Part shown: in pieces, positions 28,200 to 37,875 of the stretch
Layout: each line of letters starts with the position of its first letter
Numbering within the stretch: the first letter of the stretch is position 1
Assembly: GCF_000972785.3 (NCBI RefSeq)
Contig: NZ_CP011253.3
Location: 5,456,001-5,520,000 of the forward strand
Origin: Pandoraea oxalativorans
Lineage (GTDB): Bacteria; Pseudomonadota; Gammaproteobacteria; Burkholderiales; Burkholderiaceae
DNA length: 64,000 nt
Direction of reading: 5' to 3'
The notes under the pieces: model-generated
The model's input: the letters and a program-made list of their open reading frames with translations, nothing else
What the model was told of the DNA's origin: nothing
Databases searched by the model: none
Program-made: the position numbers and the translations under genes

Positions 28200-28982
28200 T
28201 TACATCTGCGTCAGACGTTGCAGCATCTGATCCGACGCCGTCACCGCCTTCGAGTTGATTTCATAGGCGCGCTGGGCCGAAATCATGTTCACGAGTTCTT
28301 CCACCACGTTCACGTTCGACGTTTCGACGTAGTTCTGGTTGAGCACGCCCGCGCCGTTGGTGCCCGGCTGCGCGACGTTCGGTGCGCCCGAAGCGGCCGT
28401 CTCCGCGTACAGGTTCTCGCCCATGCTTTGCAGGCCGGCGTTGTTGATGAACGTGGCGAGCTGGAACGTACCGATCTGCACGTTGGCCGTGTTGCCCGGC
28501 TGCGTGACCGAGACCGTGCCGTCGCGCGCGATGGTCAGCGACAGCGCGTTGGCCGGGATCGTGATCGCCGGTTGGATCGGGTAGCCCGAGGCCGTCACGA
28601 GCTGGCCGTTGTTATCGACCTGGAACGAGCCGTCGCGCGTGTAGGCGGTCGTGCCGTCCGGCATGAGCACCTGGAAGAAGCCGTCGCCGTTGATGGCCAC
28701 GTCCTTCGCGTTTGCCGTCGACGTCAGGTTGCCCTGCGTGAAGATGCGCTCGGTCGCGGCCGGACGCACGCCCGTGCCCAGTTGCAGGCCCGAGGGCAGC
28801 AGGGTTTGCTGCGACGACTGAGCACCCGGCTGGCGGATCGTCTGATACAGCAGATCCTCGAACACCGCGCGGCCTTTCTTGAAGCCGTTCGTGCTGGTGT
28901 TGGCCAGGTTGTTCGAAATCACGTCCATGTTCGTCTGCTGGGCGTTCATGCCGGTGGCAGCGATGTAGAGCGAACGGATCAT
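28200..28982 (-). CDS. flgG: Distal rod protein FlgG
   Basis: 260 residues, the standard length. N-terminal rod motif ([33 protein letters not shown]) and C-terminal [20 protein letters not shown]. FlgG builds the distal rod before the hook. Confidence 0.98.
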   Translation of the reverse strand: MIRSLYIAATGMNAQQTNMDVISNNLANTSTNGFKKGRAVFEDLLYQTIRQPGAQSSQQTLLPSGLQLGTGVRPAATERIFTQGNLTSTANAKDVAINGDGFFQVLMPDGTTAYTRDGSFQVDNNGQLVTASGYPIQPAITIPANALSLTIARDGTVSVTQPGNTANVQIGTFQLATFINNAGLQSMGENLYAETAASGAPNVAQPGTNGAGVLNQNYVETSNVNVVEELVNMISAQRAYEINSKAVTASDQMLQRLTQM

Positions 28983-29040
28983 TTGATGTTTCTCCCCGTG
29001 TACGGTGGCGGCTGGCTGTCGTCTGGCGACTCGCCGTCCG

Positions 29041-29784
29041 TTAGCTGAAGTTCAGCAACTGGTTGGCGGATTGTTCGTTGGTGTCGGCCGTCTGCAGCAT
29101 CTTCATCTGCATTTCGAAGGCCCGCGACTGCGAAATCATGTTCACCAGACCGCTGACCGGATTGACGTTGCTGGTCTCGATCGAGCCCGCGACCACCACG
29201 ACATTCGGATCGACCTGCGCCGGTGCGTTATTGCCCATGCGGAACAGGCCGTCGTCCCCCCGCACGAGGTTGCCCTCGGGCGGGTTGACCAGCTTTAGCT
29301 GGCCCATCACGGCGATGGAATTGGGCGGATCGCCCTGCCCCAGCGCCGAGATCGTGCCGTCGGTGCCCACGGTCACGGCAGCCCCCGGCGGCACGGCAGC
29401 CGGACCGGCGTCGGTCATGACCGGCAGGCCATGCAACGTGATCTGGCCGTCGGCCGTCATTTCGAGGTTGCCGCCACGGGTATAGGCTTCGCGGCCCTGC
29501 GCGTCGCGCACCGCCAGCCAGCCCTGTCCCTGAATGGCTACGTCGAGCGCACGGCCCGTTTGCTGCATGGCGCCGGGCGTGAAGTCGGTGCCCGGCGTGG
29601 ACGTCGTCACGAACGTGCGCGTGCCGGTCGATCCGTCGGCCCCGCGCACCGGCGCCTGACGGAACGCCGAGAGCTGGGCGCGAAAGCCCGGCGTCGAGAC
29701 GTTCGCCAGATTGTTGGCGGTGGTCGACTGTTGCTCCATCGCCTGCTTTGCGCCGGTCATGGCGATATAGATCAGACGATCCAT
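29041..29784 (-). CDS. flgF: Proximal rod protein FlgF
   Basis: 247 residues. [20 protein letters not shown] start, [15 protein letters not shown], and C-terminal [20 protein letters not shown] are typical of FlgF. 43 nt after flgE, 58 nt before flgG. Confidence 0.97.
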   Translation of the reverse strand: MDRLIYIAMTGAKQAMEQQSTTANNLANVSTPGFRAQLSAFRQAPVRGADGSTGTRTFVTTSTPGTDFTPGAMQQTGRALDVAIQGQGWLAVRDAQGREAYTRGGNLEMTADGQITLHGLPVMTDAGPAAVPPGAAVTVGTDGTISALGQGDPPNSIAVMGQLKLVNPPEGNLVRGDDGLFRMGNNAPAQVDPNVVVVAGSIETSNVNPVSGLVNMISQSRAFEMQMKMLQTADTNEQSANQLLNFS

Positions 29785-29827
29785 CGACGCCCCTCCTGCA
29801 AGTTACGCATACGCGCCGCTCCGTGTC

Positions 29828-31084
29828 TTACAGGTTGACCATCGTCTGCATCAACTGGTCTTCCGTCTTGATCGTCTGCGCGTTCGCCTGATAGTTGCGT
29901 TGCGCGGTGATCATGTGGACCAGTTCGGCCGTCAGGTCGACGTTCGACGCTTCGACAGCGCCGGCCTGCAGCTTGCCGAGGTTCGTGCCGCCCGGCACGC
30001 CCACGATGGGGATGCCCGACGCGGCCGATTCCGACCAGAGGTTGTTGCCCAGCGGGATCAGGCCGTTCACGTTGTTGAAGTTCGCGAGTGCGACCTGGCC
30101 GAGCACCATCGACTGCGTGTTCGAGTAAGTGCCGACGATGGTGCCGTCGGCGTTGAACGTGAAGCCGGTCAGGCGACCCGACGAGTAACCGTCCTGCGTC
30201 AGCGTGTTCGGCGTGTAGCTGTTACCGAACTGTGTGGTGCCGGTCAGGTTCAGCGTGAGGTTGCCAGCGGCAGCGCCGTTGCCGTAGGCAATCGTCGGCA
30301 GCGTGATCGGGCCGGTCACGGCCGCGCCGGTCGAATCCGTTTGCGAGACGAGGCTGCCCGACGAGTTGAACGTCAGCGTGCCGATCGGGCCGGTGCCGAC
30401 TTGCGTCGTGCCGTCGACCGAGGCGTACACGGTCCACGTGGCGTTGTTGGTCGTGGTGTCGACGCTCGTCTTCTTGAAGTACAGGTTGACGTCGTGCGAA
30501 TTGCCCAGCGAGTCGTAGACCTTGAGCGAGGTGGCGTTGGTGTACGAGTTCGGGTCGGTGATCGAGAACGGCGTGGTGTTCACGGCGCTGCGCGAGTCGA
30601 GGTTGAACTGACCCGTGATCTTCTTGGTAGCCGTCGGGGCCAGATCGCCCGTCGGGATCTGCAGATCGACCGGCGAGACGCTGTTGATGATGCCGTTCGG
30701 GCCCGCCAGATAGCCGGTCAGGTGATCGCCGTTCGAGTTGACGATGTAACCGTTCTTGTCGAGCGAGAACTGGCCGTTACGCGAGTAGGCGATGGTGCCG
30801 TTGTTCGACACGCGGAAGAAGCCGTTGCCGGAGATCGCCAGATCGAGCTGACGGTTCGTGACCGTGATGTCGCCCTGCGTGAACTGCTGCGCGATGGCGG
30901 CCACACGCGTACCGATACCGACGGTGTTGTTGCCTGCGCCGAACAGCGAGTTGGCGTAGATGTCGGCGAACTGCGCCTGACCCTGCTTGAAGCCGACGGT
31001 GGCCGCGTTGGCAACGTTGTTGCCGATGACGTCCAGGTCCTTGGAGGCGGCGTTCAGGCCGCTCAGTCCGGTCGAAAAGGCCAT
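29828..31084 (-). CDS. flgE: Flagellar hook protein FlgE
   Basis: 418 residues. N-terminal FSTGLSGLNAASKDLDVIGN and ANAATVGFKQGQAQFADIY, central Thr/Asn-rich hook domain, C-terminal SNVDLTAELVHMITAQRNYQ. FlgE polymerises into the hook under the FlgD cap. AGGAGT lies 7 nt before the ATG. A 91-nt gap separates it from flgD. Confidence 0.98.
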   Translation of the reverse strand: MAFSTGLSGLNAASKDLDVIGNNVANAATVGFKQGQAQFADIYANSLFGAGNNTVGIGTRVAAIAQQFTQGDITVTNRQLDLAISGNGFFRVSNNGTIAYSRNGQFSLDKNGYIVNSNGDHLTGYLAGPNGIINSVSPVDLQIPTGDLAPTATKKITGQFNLDSRSAVNTTPFSITDPNSYTNATSLKVYDSLGNSHDVNLYFKKTSVDTTTNNATWTVYASVDGTTQVGTGPIGTLTFNSSGSLVSQTDSTGAAVTGPITLPTIAYGNGAAAGNLTLNLTGTTQFGNSYTPNTLTQDGYSSGRLTGFTFNADGTIVGTYSNTQSMVLGQVALANFNNVNGLIPLGNNLWSESAASGIPIVGVPGGTNLGKLQAGAVEASNVDLTAELVHMITAQRNYQANAQTIKTEDQLMQTMVNL

Positions 31085-31175
31085 GGTGTTACTCCTGAAA
31101 TTCGGTTGTCGACGACGGGTATCGCGACAAATACGGTTCGAAAAGAGTTAAGCGCTTACGAATCAGAGCTACGGA

Positions 31176-31907
31176 TCAGAGAATTTCGCGAACGTCGGAG
31201 AGCTTGATGTTCGAGCCCGTGCCCACGTTGAGCAGCGGAGAGCCGGTCGTGCTGGCGACCACGCTTTGCACTTGCGCGTACGAGAGCAGCGTCGGCGTCA
31301 CGGCCTTGCCGTTGGCCGTAGCGGTCACGCTCAGGGTGTACTTGCCGTCGGCCACGTCGGTGCCCGCATCGTCCTTGGCGTCCCACGTCAGGGCTTGCAC
31401 GCCGGCATCGAGCGCGCCCGCGTTGACGGTACGGATCGTCTTGCCGGTGCTGTCCTTGATCTCGATCTTGACGGTGTCGGCGTCGCTCGGCAGTTCGAAG
31501 CCGAACGGGGTGGCCGTCTTCTTGACCGTGCCGTCGTCGGCCTTGGTGCTGCCCACGCCGATGCTGGTGCCCGGGATCAGCACACCCTTGCCGACCAGCG
31601 CGGCGGCTTGCAGGCTCTGGGTCGAATTCAGTTGCGACGTCACCGACGAGAGCGTGGTGTTCAGCTGCGTGATACCCGAGACCGTGCTGATCTGCGCGAG
31701 CTGCGACGTGACCTGCGAGTTGTCCATCGGGTTGAGCGGATCCTGGTTGTTCATCTGTGCGACGAGCAACTTCAGGAAGCTGTTTTGCAGATCGTCCGCG
31801 CTACCGGCCGACGACTTCGAACTCGAACTGTTGCTGGCAGTGCCGTTGATCGAGTCGAGGAAGTTCTGCGAAAAGTTCGCGGCGTTCGACGTATTGATGC
31901 TGGCCAT
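31176..31907 (-). CDS. flgD: Hook cap / scaffolding protein FlgD
   Basis: 243 residues. FlgD signature LQNSFLKLLVAQMNNQDPLN followed by NSQVTSQLAQISTVSGITQL, then a C-terminal FlgD Ig/tudor-like part (LTWDAKDDAGTDVADGKYTL). FlgD caps the growing hook. Confidence 0.97.
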   Translation of the reverse strand: MASINTSNAANFSQNFLDSINGTASNSSSSKSSAGSADDLQNSFLKLLVAQMNNQDPLNPMDNSQVTSQLAQISTVSGITQLNTTLSSVTSQLNSTQSLQAAALVGKGVLIPGTSIGVGSTKADDGTVKKTATPFGFELPSDADTVKIEIKDSTGKTIRTVNAGALDAGVQALTWDAKDDAGTDVADGKYTLSVTATANGKAVTPTLLSYAQVQSVVASTTGSPLLNVGTGSNIKLSDVREIL

Positions 31908-31931
31908 TTCTTCTGGTCTCCGCGCGGCCCC

Positions 31932-32336
31932 TTACTGGCCGACCGTGAGGGTTTTGAGCATGAGTGTCTTGGCGGTGTTGAGCGCTTCGACGTTGGCTTG
32001 GTACGAGCGGGAAGCGGAGATCATGTTGACCATCTCTTCCACCGGATTCACGTTGGGCATGGTGACGTAGCCCTGTGCGTTCGCGGCCGGGTTCTTCGGG
32101 TCGTACACGGTCTTGAGCGGCGACGGGTCTTCCACCACGCCGGCGACCTTCACGCCGCCGACATCGGTGCCCGTGACCGGATTGACCTGAAACACGACCT
32201 GCTTGGCGCGATACGGCTGGCCATCCGGGCCGGTCACCGATTCGGCGTTGGCCAGGTTGCTGGCCGTCACGTTCATGCGCTGCGACTGCGCAGTCATGGC
32301 CGAGCCGGCAACGTCGAAGATGCTCATGAGTGGCAT
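31932..32336 (-). CDS. flgC: Proximal rod protein FlgC
   Basis: 134 residues. [40 protein letters not shown] and C-terminal [20 protein letters not shown] are family hallmarks. 5 nt after flgB. Confidence 0.98.
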   Translation of the reverse strand: MPLMSIFDVAGSAMTAQSQRMNVTASNLANAESVTGPDGQPYRAKQVVFQVNPVTGTDVGGVKVAGVVEDPSPLKTVYDPKNPAANAQGYVTMPNVNPVEEMVNMISASRSYQANVEALNTAKTLMLKTLTVGQ

Positions 32337-32341
32337 GGCGC

Positions 32342-32779
32342 TTACCCTTGACTGGTGATGGCGGCCAGCATCGTCTTGATCTGGCTGCTCAGGACTGTGA
32401 GGCCCGTCTGATAATGCACGGCGTTGTCGGCGAAGTTCACACGCTCGGCATCGAGTTCGACGGTGTTGCCGTCGACGCTTTGCTGATATGGCACGCGGTA
32501 GAGCAGCTCCGGGCCGCCCATCGGCGGTGCCGTCGTCACACCGCGCCCGGCGATGTGGCGCGAGGACGTGCGCGAGAGCGACACGCTCGACTCGGTGGCG
32601 AGTTGCTGCTGCGCACCGCGCTCCACAGCCTGATTCAACGCGTTATTGAAATCGACGTCGCGCGACTTGTATCCCGGCGTGTCCGCATTGGCGATATTCG
32701 ACGAGATCACCTCCTGGCGGTAGGCGCGCATCGACAGCGCCTGCTGGGAGAATCGCAATGCCGCGTCCAGTTTGTCCAT
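32342..32779 (-). CDS. flgB: Proximal rod protein FlgB
   Basis: 145 residues. [38 protein letters not shown] and the usual short C-terminus. First gene of flgBCDEFGHIJ(KL). Confidence 0.98.
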   Translation of the reverse strand: MDKLDAALRFSQQALSMRAYRQEVISSNIANADTPGYKSRDVDFNNALNQAVERGAQQQLATESSVSLSRTSSRHIAGRGVTTAPPMGGPELLYRVPYQQSVDGNTVELDAERVNFADNAVHYQTGLTVLSSQIKTMLAAITSQG

Positions 32780-33159
32780 GATCTCGTCTCGCCCGATGCT
32801 TGCCTTGATGCTGGGTACTTGGTGATGCTCAAGAAACTTGCCCGTGCTGCGTCCGGGGCCTGCTCAGTCGTTTGCTGCGCCGACTTGCGGCCATCGCGCG
32901 GTGCGCAGACGGGGTGTCCTGCCCGGCCCGGAAAAAATAGGGACCTTTTGGCATGCTTCGCATCGTATGCGTCCCCCCCGGGATTCAATCGGAGGAATAG
33001 GAAGGAGATTGACCGCCATTTCGAGCCATGCCCCGTGACGCGACATCTCTAGAATGGCTTCCTGACGGCATCGGGCGGGGTTCGCCCCCCAGGCACAGGG
33101 ACACTGCCCGGTGTCGTCGGCTTCGCAACGCGAAAGCCGTTCAAGCAAGGAGAGTAAGC
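32780..33159. promoter_or_regulatory. Divergent flgB / flgA intergenic region
   Basis: 380 bp that must hold class 2 promoters for both directions. Several short GC-rich hairpins are seen (for example GGGCGGGG-TTCG-CCCCCC near 33072-33089). A purine-rich GGAGGAATAGGAAGGAG block at 32991-33007 looks like a ribosome site but has no sensible start at the right distance. No confident promoter or FlhDC box found. Confidence 0.45.
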
Positions 33160-34218
33160 ATGGCAGGCAAATTCGGCGACTCATTCGCCAATGCCCCGCG
33201 CACGTACGACGTGCAGCGGACCGGCCAGCGCTCGTCCGCAAAAATGTCCCCGAACTTTCAAATACTTACGAGTGCGCGACGCGGCCTGATGGCTGCGATG
33301 CTCGCGACGCTCGGCGTGGCCGGACTCGTGACATCGGTGCAGGCTGCAACGGGTACGAATCCCGGCATCGCCACCGATCCCGCTGCCCAGAACCTCGGCA
33401 ACACGCTTGGGCCCAGCGCCATCGTCATCCCCGGCAACAATGCCGCCGCAGGCGGTGTCGCGTCGAACGTGCCGACGATGGTGCGTCCCGCGACCGCCAC
33501 GGGGAATGCGCCCGTTCAGACGCAGCAGGCACCGGTCGCCACGGCTGCGCCCGTGCAACCCCAGCCGCAACCCCAGGCGTCCCAATTCCAGAACACCCAG
33601 GTGATCCGGCAGACTGCCGAGCGCTTCCTGCGTGAGCAGACCACCGGCTTGCCGGGGCAGGTCAACATCACCGTGGGCGAATCGGTCTCGGACCGCATGC
33701 CTGCGTGCTCGGCGCTTGAGCCGTTCCTGCCGCCGGGTGCGCGCCTTTGGGGCGCGACCAGCGTCGGCGTGCGGTGTGCGGGAGAGCGTCCGTGGACGCT
33801 GTATCTGCAAGCGCGCGTGAGCATCAACGCCACGTATTTCGTCGCGGCACGCCAGATCAATCCGGGCGAAACCATCGGGCCGACGGATCTGTCGCCGCGT
33901 CAGGGCGATCTCACGCTGTTGCCGCGCACGGTCGCGACCGATGCCGGTCAGATCGTCGGCACGGTGGCCGTGAACCGGATTACCTCGGGGCTGCCGATCC
34001 GCTCCGACCTGCTGCGCAGCGCGATTGCCGTCCAGCAGGGACAAACCGTGCGAGTCGTCTCGCGTGGGTCGGGTTTTGAAGTGAGCACGGAAGGTCAGGT
34101 GCTCACACGTGCCAGCGCGGGCGATCCCGTACAGGTGCGCACGCGTGCCGGGCAGGTCGTCAGCGGCACCGTGAAGTCAGGAAAGAATGGCAACGTCGAA
34201 GTCGAAGTTGCGCTGTAA
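33160..34218 (+). CDS. flgA: P-ring assembly chaperone FlgA
   Basis: 352 residues from ATG 33160, which has AAGGAG (33147-33152) at 7 nt. The signal-peptide core (RRGLMAAMLATLGVAGLVTS, VQA) starts only near residue 40, so an internal ATG at 33244 would give a more normal signal peptide but lacks a ribosome site. A Gln/Pro linker is followed by the FlgA domains: SAF-like region (ARQINPGETIGPTDLSPRQG; VAVNRITSGLPIRSDLL) and C-terminal VRTRAGQVVSGTVKSGKNG. It is larger than enteric FlgA (219 residues), mainly from the N-terminal extension. FlgA helps FlgI form the P ring in the periplasm. Confidence 0.92.
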   Translation: MAGKFGDSFANAPRTYDVQRTGQRSSAKMSPNFQILTSARRGLMAAMLATLGVAGLVTSVQAATGTNPGIATDPAAQNLGNTLGPSAIVIPGNNAAAGGVASNVPTMVRPATATGNAPVQTQQAPVATAAPVQPQPQPQASQFQNTQVIRQTAERFLREQTTGLPGQVNITVGESVSDRMPACSALEPFLPPGARLWGATSVGVRCAGERPWTLYLQARVSINATYFVAARQINPGETIGPTDLSPRQGDLTLLPRTVATDAGQIVGTVAVNRITSGLPIRSDLLRSAIAVQQGQTVRVVSRGSGFEVSTEGQVLTRASAGDPVQVRTRAGQVVSGTVKSGKNGNVEVEVAL

Positions 34219-34315
34219 GAAGTGAAAAGATAGCGACGGAAGTAATTGCTTACTTTCGTTAAGTATTCGCTGAAATCACCCGGGCACTTGAACTGGTAAC
34301 AGGATGTTACTTGCC

Positions 34316-34342
34316 TAAAGTTATGGCGGATAATGCCGTTAC
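34316..34342 (+). promoter_or_regulatory. FliA promoter of flgMN
   Basis: TAAA (34316-34319), exactly 15 nt, then GCCGTTAC (34335-34342), 6 of 8 to consensus. A GTAAC/GTTAC inverted repeat (34296-34310) lies just upstream. Start near 34349 leaves a leader of about 19 nt to the flgM ATG. A late promoter on the anti-sigma gene is the classic feedback arrangement. Confidence 0.72.
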
Positions 34343-34367
34343 ACAGGCAGGTTTCTGGGGAAAGCAC

Positions 34368-34703
34368 ATGAAAATCGAACCACCCGCCAAGCCGCTGAAT
34401 GGTGTCGGCGCGAGCAAGGCGACGACGGATCGGACGACGGCTGGCGCTGTGAACACCGACGCTGGCGCGGCACCTGCTGTGAGCGCTGGCGGCGCGAGCG
34501 TGAGCACGAGCGCCTTGTCGTCGGAGATGCGTGCCTTGCAGGAAGCGCTGGCTGCGACCGGCACGGCCGACATCGACGTGGCGAAGGTTGCGGCGATCAA
34601 GACGGCGATCGCTAACGGCCAACTGGCTATTGATACCTCCAAGATTGCGGACGGTCTGATCTCGACCGCACGCGATTTGCTCTCTGCGCAATCGAAGTCA
34701 TGA
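34368..34703 (+). CDS. flgM: Anti-sigma-28 factor FlgM
   Basis: 111 residues from ATG 34368 (MKIEPPAKPLNG), the usual FlgM start; an upstream in-frame start at 34311 would run through the promoter. Disordered N-terminal half, then FliA-binding C-terminal helices (VAAIKTAIANGQLAIDTSKI, ADGLISTARDLL). FlgM holds FliA until hook completion, then is exported. ATGA overlap with flgN. Confidence 0.95.
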   Translation: MKIEPPAKPLNGVGASKATTDRTTAGAVNTDAGAAPAVSAGGASVSTSALSSEMRALQEALAATGTADIDVAKVAAIKTAIANGQLAIDTSKIADGLISTARDLLSAQSKS

Positions 34704-35158
34704 CCACCGATGCCCTGCTGAACGCCCTGACTGCTGAGACTGCCGCAATCGGCACGTTTTCGACGTTGCTCGGGGAAGAACAGCAGGCATTGGTCAACGG
34801 CACGCTCGACGCGTTGCCGGACCTGACGGAACGCAAGGCGCGCGCGGTCGCGGAGTTGTCCGCCCTTGGCCGCGAACGCGATGCACAGTTGAATGCGTTG
34901 GGCTACTCGCCTGACGAAGCAGGCGCGACGGCAGCGGCCGCCGCCGATGCCAAGGTCGACACGGCGTGGAAGGCCCTGCTCGCCGCCGCCGCCGAGGCCA
35001 AGCGCGCCAACGACACGAACGGCCTGCTCATCAACACCCGCCTCACGTACACCCAGCAAGCCCTGAACGTCCTCTACGGCCCGGGCAACAACACTCCGCT
35101 CTACGGCCCCGACGGCCGCACCACCCCGCGTTCGAGCGGGGGGAGTGTTACGGCTTAA
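34700..35158 (+). CDS. flgN: Flagellar export chaperone FlgN
   Basis: 152 residues, helical (LLNALTAETAAIGTFSTLLG; TRLTYTQQALNVLYG, with the conserved NTRLTYTQQALNVL end). FlgN escorts FlgK and FlgL to the export gate. Coupled to flgM by 4-nt overlap; its stop meets the converging hicB-like gene. Confidence 0.92.
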   Translation: MTTDALLNALTAETAAIGTFSTLLGEEQQALVNGTLDALPDLTERKARAVAELSALGRERDAQLNALGYSPDEAGATAAAAADAKVDTAWKALLAAAAEAKRANDTNGLLINTRLTYTQQALNVLYGPGNNTPLYGPDGRTTPRSSGGSVTA

Positions 35159-35358
35159 CGCCGCCGCGCTTCCGGGACCGCTTCACCGTTCGTCCGCATA
35201 TCGTCTACGACTTCGCAGACCGTCTTCCGAATACCCTCCAGCGCCTCGTCCGGGGTTGCACTCAGCCAGGATAAGGCGGGGAATTCTGCGCATTGACCGA
35301 CATGCTCGCCATCTTCCGACGACCAAGTCAGGTAGTAAGTGTAGTGATTCGTGTCCAT
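35155..35358 (-). CDS. HicB-family antitoxin-like protein, probably C-terminally truncated
   Basis: 67 residues from ATG 35358. The partial RNase-H-like HicB fold is clear: YTYYLTWSSEDGEHVGQCAE, FPALSWLSATPDEALEGI, VVDDMRTNGEAVPE. Full-length relatives go on for about 40 residues with a ribbon-helix-helix DNA-binding domain, which is missing here: the frame ends EARRR, 4 nt inside the flgN end. No hicA toxin is seen. It is best read as a remnant or solitary short HicB. The longer frame to 35439 adds 27 residues with no family resemblance. No clear ribosome site. Confidence 0.65.
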   Translation of the reverse strand: MDTNHYTYYLTWSSEDGEHVGQCAEFPALSWLSATPDEALEGIRKTVCEVVDDMRTNGEAVPEARRR

Positions 35359-35437
35359 GCCGAAATGGTGGCAAGATCGGCACCGTCTGTTCAAGCAGCC
35401 ATTGTCCGAAAAATCTGTGGACGAATCCTCGGGCAAC

Positions 35438-35480
35438 AAAAAAAATCCTTCGAAGCGAAACGCTTTCGAGGAATTCTTTT
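35438..35480. terminator. Bidirectional terminator after flgN
   Basis: A stem of up to 12 pairs (35446-35457 with 35461-35472, AAA loop, one C-C mismatch and two G-T pairs) has an A-run on its left and TTCTTTT on its right, the form of a two-way rho-independent terminator. It lies next to the truncated fliA fragment, so it was probably the original terminator between converging flgMN and fliA. Confidence 0.7.
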
Positions 35481-35482
35481 GA

Positions 35483-35678
35483 GTCTTTCAGTTCAATTCG
35501 CCGAAGTCCAAGCCTTCTCGCACAGCGTCGTGCGCAAGCGCGAAATCGCCTGGCTGCCCAACTGACAGACACGTGACTCGCTGACTTCAAGCAAGGCACC
35601 GATTTCACGCAGGTTCAAACCCCGCTCATAGCACAAGCTCATCAGCAACTTCTCCCGCTCGAGGAGACGGTCGATGGC
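35483..35678 (-). pseudogene. Truncated duplicate of the fliA 3' end
   Basis: Read on the - strand this encodes the last 60 or so residues of a FliA (AIDRLLEREKLLMSL to the TSAN end; stop at 35493-35495). It aligns without gaps to 40289-40484, the end of intact fliA, with about 27 mismatches in 196 bp by hand (about 86% identity). The copy stops abruptly at 35678, has no ribosome site, and has changes at conserved region-4 positions (an Arg to Cys, a His to Gly); most differences put A/T where the intact gene has G/C, as in a decaying copy. It marks the left border of the accessory insert. The 272 bp from 35679 to the PAAR gene hold nothing I recognise. Confidence 0.88.
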
Positions 35679-35950
35679 GGGCACTCCCGCTCTACGTCAG
35701 CAAGCGCGCCGAAGTCGTCCTCCGTGTAGCGTCAAGCAAAGGCGTTGGACCGCGCTCGCTAAAGTGCCCGGGTTGGAAACACGTTCTCCTGCTGCGCCTT
35801 CGGGCTCATATGCAGGTGGACAGCGCTGCCGATCGACCTCCTCGAGCGCCGAATTGATTTGCGTCGTTTCCCATTGAAAGACTTGCCCGCACTCCAGTAC
35901 CGTTCAGTCCCGTCAACGCAATTCGATGTACGTTTCCTACGTGAGGTGAC

Positions 35951-36547
35951 ATGACGCTCTATTACGCAGTGGTCGATGGCGATCCACTAACAAGTCATTC
36001 CAACAGTCGCGTTTTCGCTAGCGACAGGCGCTGCACGATTGAGGACGCCAGCGGTGCGCGCCGAGGAATTGTATTCATTGGCGATGCCGCGTGGTGTGCT
36101 GCGTGCAAGGGTAAGGGCGTTGTGATCGGCGGTGCCGGCATTAGCGATAGCAGGCGCATGAAGGACATGACGTCTGGAATGCGTCGGCAAGCGGTGAGCG
36201 GCGATTTAGTTCACTGCGGCTGCGAGCAGCAACCACATATCATTGCTGTTCACGGGCGTAAATTCACCATATTCGATGAAGAGAGCGTGCGTGACTCAAC
36301 ATCGGCAAAGCCGGTGGCTGAGGAGTCGACGCCTTTACCTTCACTCGCCGCGCCAACCGAACAGGAATGCTATGACGAAAAATTCGTCCTTCGCAACGTC
36401 GTTGGAGAACCGATGGCAGGGGCCCAATACGCGGTTCAGCGATCAAGCGGTGAAGTAGAGTACGGCGAGACCAACGAACGTGGGCAAACACACCTGCTCT
36501 CATCAGTTGCCGATGCGGAGTCAGTCACCTTTTACTTCGCGGGGTGA
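35951..36547 (+). CDS. Type VI secretion PAAR-domain protein with C-terminal extension
   Basis: 198 residues. The N-terminal 110 residues fit PAAR-like spike-tip proteins of Burkholderiales T6SS modules (YYAVVDGDPLTSHSNSRVF; GIVFIGDAAWCAACKGKGVV; SGDLVHCGCEQQPHIIAVHG), with Cys/His residues suited to metal binding. The C-terminal part (EKFVLRNVVGEPMAGAQYAV; TNERGQTHLLSS) looks like the transthyretin-type adaptor extension often found on effector-carrying PAAR proteins. GAGGTG lies 4 nt before ATG 35951. The start of the (now disrupted) effector gene follows 2 nt after its stop. No core T6SS genes are in the window. Lower GC than the flagellar genes. Confidence 0.8.
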   Translation: MTLYYAVVDGDPLTSHSNSRVFASDRRCTIEDASGARRGIVFIGDAAWCAACKGKGVVIGGAGISDSRRMKDMTSGMRRQAVSGDLVHCGCEQQPHIIAVHGRKFTIFDEESVRDSTSAKPVAEESTPLPSLAAPTEQECYDEKFVLRNVVGEPMAGAQYAVQRSSGEVEYGETNERGQTHLLSSVADAESVTFYFAG

Positions 36548-36565
36548 GTATGCCGGGCGAACAAT

Positions 36566-36570
36566 TTCAC
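36566..36570. repeat. Target-site duplication, left copy
   Basis: TTCAC, repeated at 37907-37911 on the other side of the IS element. It falls in codons 6-7 of the interrupted effector gene. Confidence 0.9.
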
Positions 36571-36664
36571 TGGAGCGGCCCCATGAAACACCGGACACAG
36601 CGACCCACTTACAATAACGGGTAGGCATAAGACTGTGTTTTTGACTAACACCAAGCAGGAAGTG

Positions 36665-37030
36665 ATGGAAGTGTTGACGGGCCCAGAGCGCCGGCGTCGC
36701 TGGACGGCGGAGCAGAAACTGTCGATGGTTCGCGAGAGTTTCGAACCGGGAAAATCGGTTTCAATGGTCGCGCGCCATTACGGCGTGAACCCGAACCAGC
36801 TATTCCACTGGCGCAAGCTGTACCAGGACGGTAGCCTGTCAGCGGTCAAGGCTGGCGAAGAAGTGGTTCCGGCATCGGAGTTGGCTGATGCGCTCAAGCA
36901 GATTCGCGAGCTGCAACGGATGCTCGGCAAAAAAACAATGGAGAACGAGATTCTCCGGGAAGCAGTTGAATACAGCCGAGCAAAAAAATGGATAGCGCAC
37001 TCGCCCTTGCTGCCGGAGGACGGCCAGTGA
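36665..37030 (+). CDS. IS2-group transposase OrfA
   Basis: 121 residues from ATG 36665 (AGGAAG upstream), the size of IS2 InsC. Helix-turn-helix of the IS3 family ([39 protein letters not shown]) and a leucine-zipper end ([20 protein letters not shown]). It binds the IS ends. OrfB overlaps its 3' part in the -1 frame; fused OrfAB, the active transposase, would be made by frameshifting at 36982-36989. Confidence 0.93.
   Translation: MEVLTGPERRRRWTAEQKLSMVRESFEPGKSVSMVARHYGVNPNQLFHWRKLYQDGSLSAVKAGEEVVPASELADALKQIRELQRMLGKKTMENEILREAVEYSRAKKWIAHSPLLPEDGQ
36982..36989 (+). other. Probable -1 ribosomal frameshift site
   Basis: A run of seven A (36982-36988) followed by TG, in the orfA/orfB overlap. 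OrfB is in the -1 frame relative to OrfA, and its own ATG (36988) uses the last A. IS2 and relatives use an A-rich slippery site here to make the OrfAB transposase. Confidence 0.75.
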
Positions 37031-37875
37031 AACTGGTCTGTGAAGTTCTCGGCGTGTCGCGCTCGAACGTATCGGCACGACTGTCGCGTCCGGCGACGTG
37101 GCGCGATGGCCGGCAATCAAGGCCGACCGACGACGAAACTGTAGTCGAGGAAATCCGCCGTGTCGTCGGCGATTTGCCCAGCTATGGCTACCGGCGGGTT
37201 TGGGGCACGTTGCGCAACGAGCGCGTTGCAGTTGGACTGGCGCCGTTCAATGCCAAGCGCATTTATCGCATCATGCGAACGCATGGGCTGCTGACGCAGC
37301 GCCGACCGATTGCGCCGCGAGCCCACCGTCGACATGATGGCAAAGTGGCCGTCGCGCGCAGCAATCAGCGATGGTGCTCGGACGGCTTCGAGTTCCGCTG
37401 CGACAACGGCGAGCCGCTGCGTGTGACGTTTGCGCTGGATTGCTGCGACCGAGAAGCGATGAGCTGGGCGGCGACGACAGCAGGCCACAGCGGCGACATT
37501 GTGCGCGACGTGATGCTGGCCGCAGTGGAAAATCGGTTCGGCAACGAGGTGCATACGCCGTCCGAAATCGAGTGGCTGAGCGACAATGGTTCGGGCTATA
37601 CGGCTGACGATACGCGCCGGTTTGCGATGAACATCGGACTAAAGCCATTGACCACGCCCGTGTGCAGTCCGCAAAGTAACGGCATGGCCGAGAGCTTCGT
37701 GAAAACGATGAAGCGCGACTACGTCGCCTTCATGCCGAAGCCGGATGCTGCAACCGCTGCTCACAATCTGGCCATTGCATTTGAGCATTACAACGAGAAG
37801 CACCCCCATAGCGCGCTGAAATACCGCTCGCCTCGCGAGTTCCGGCGCTCGATGGATTCAGCAACCTTAGTGTGA
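36988..37875 (+). CDS. IS2-group transposase OrfB (DDE integrase)
   Basis: 295 residues. N-terminal HTH_21-type region ([33 protein letters not shown]) and rve catalytic core with the DDE triad visible: D in [13 protein letters not shown] in [13 protein letters not shown] in [12 protein letters not shown]. Close in length to IS2 InsD (301). The frame is intact up to its stop, 31 bp before the right IS end. Confidence 0.94.
   Translation: MDSALALAAGGRPVKLVCEVLGVSRSNVSARLSRPATWRDGRQSRPTDDETVVEEIRRVVGDLPSYGYRRVWGTLRNERVAVGLAPFNAKRIYRIMRTHGLLTQRRPIAPRAHRRHDGKVAVARSNQRWCSDGFEFRCDNGEPLRVTFALDCCDREAMSWAATTAGHSGDIVRDVMLAAVENRFGNEVHTPSEIEWLSDNGSGYTADDTRRFAMNIGLKPLTTPVCSPQSNGMAESFVKTMKRDYVAFMPKPDAATAAHNLAIAFEHYNEKHPHSALKYRSPREFRRSMDSATLV

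Noticed and set aside
35674..35877. 67-codon open frame between the fliA remnant and the PAAR gene
   Set aside because: Begins within the repeat border, has no recognised motif and no convincing ribosome site.
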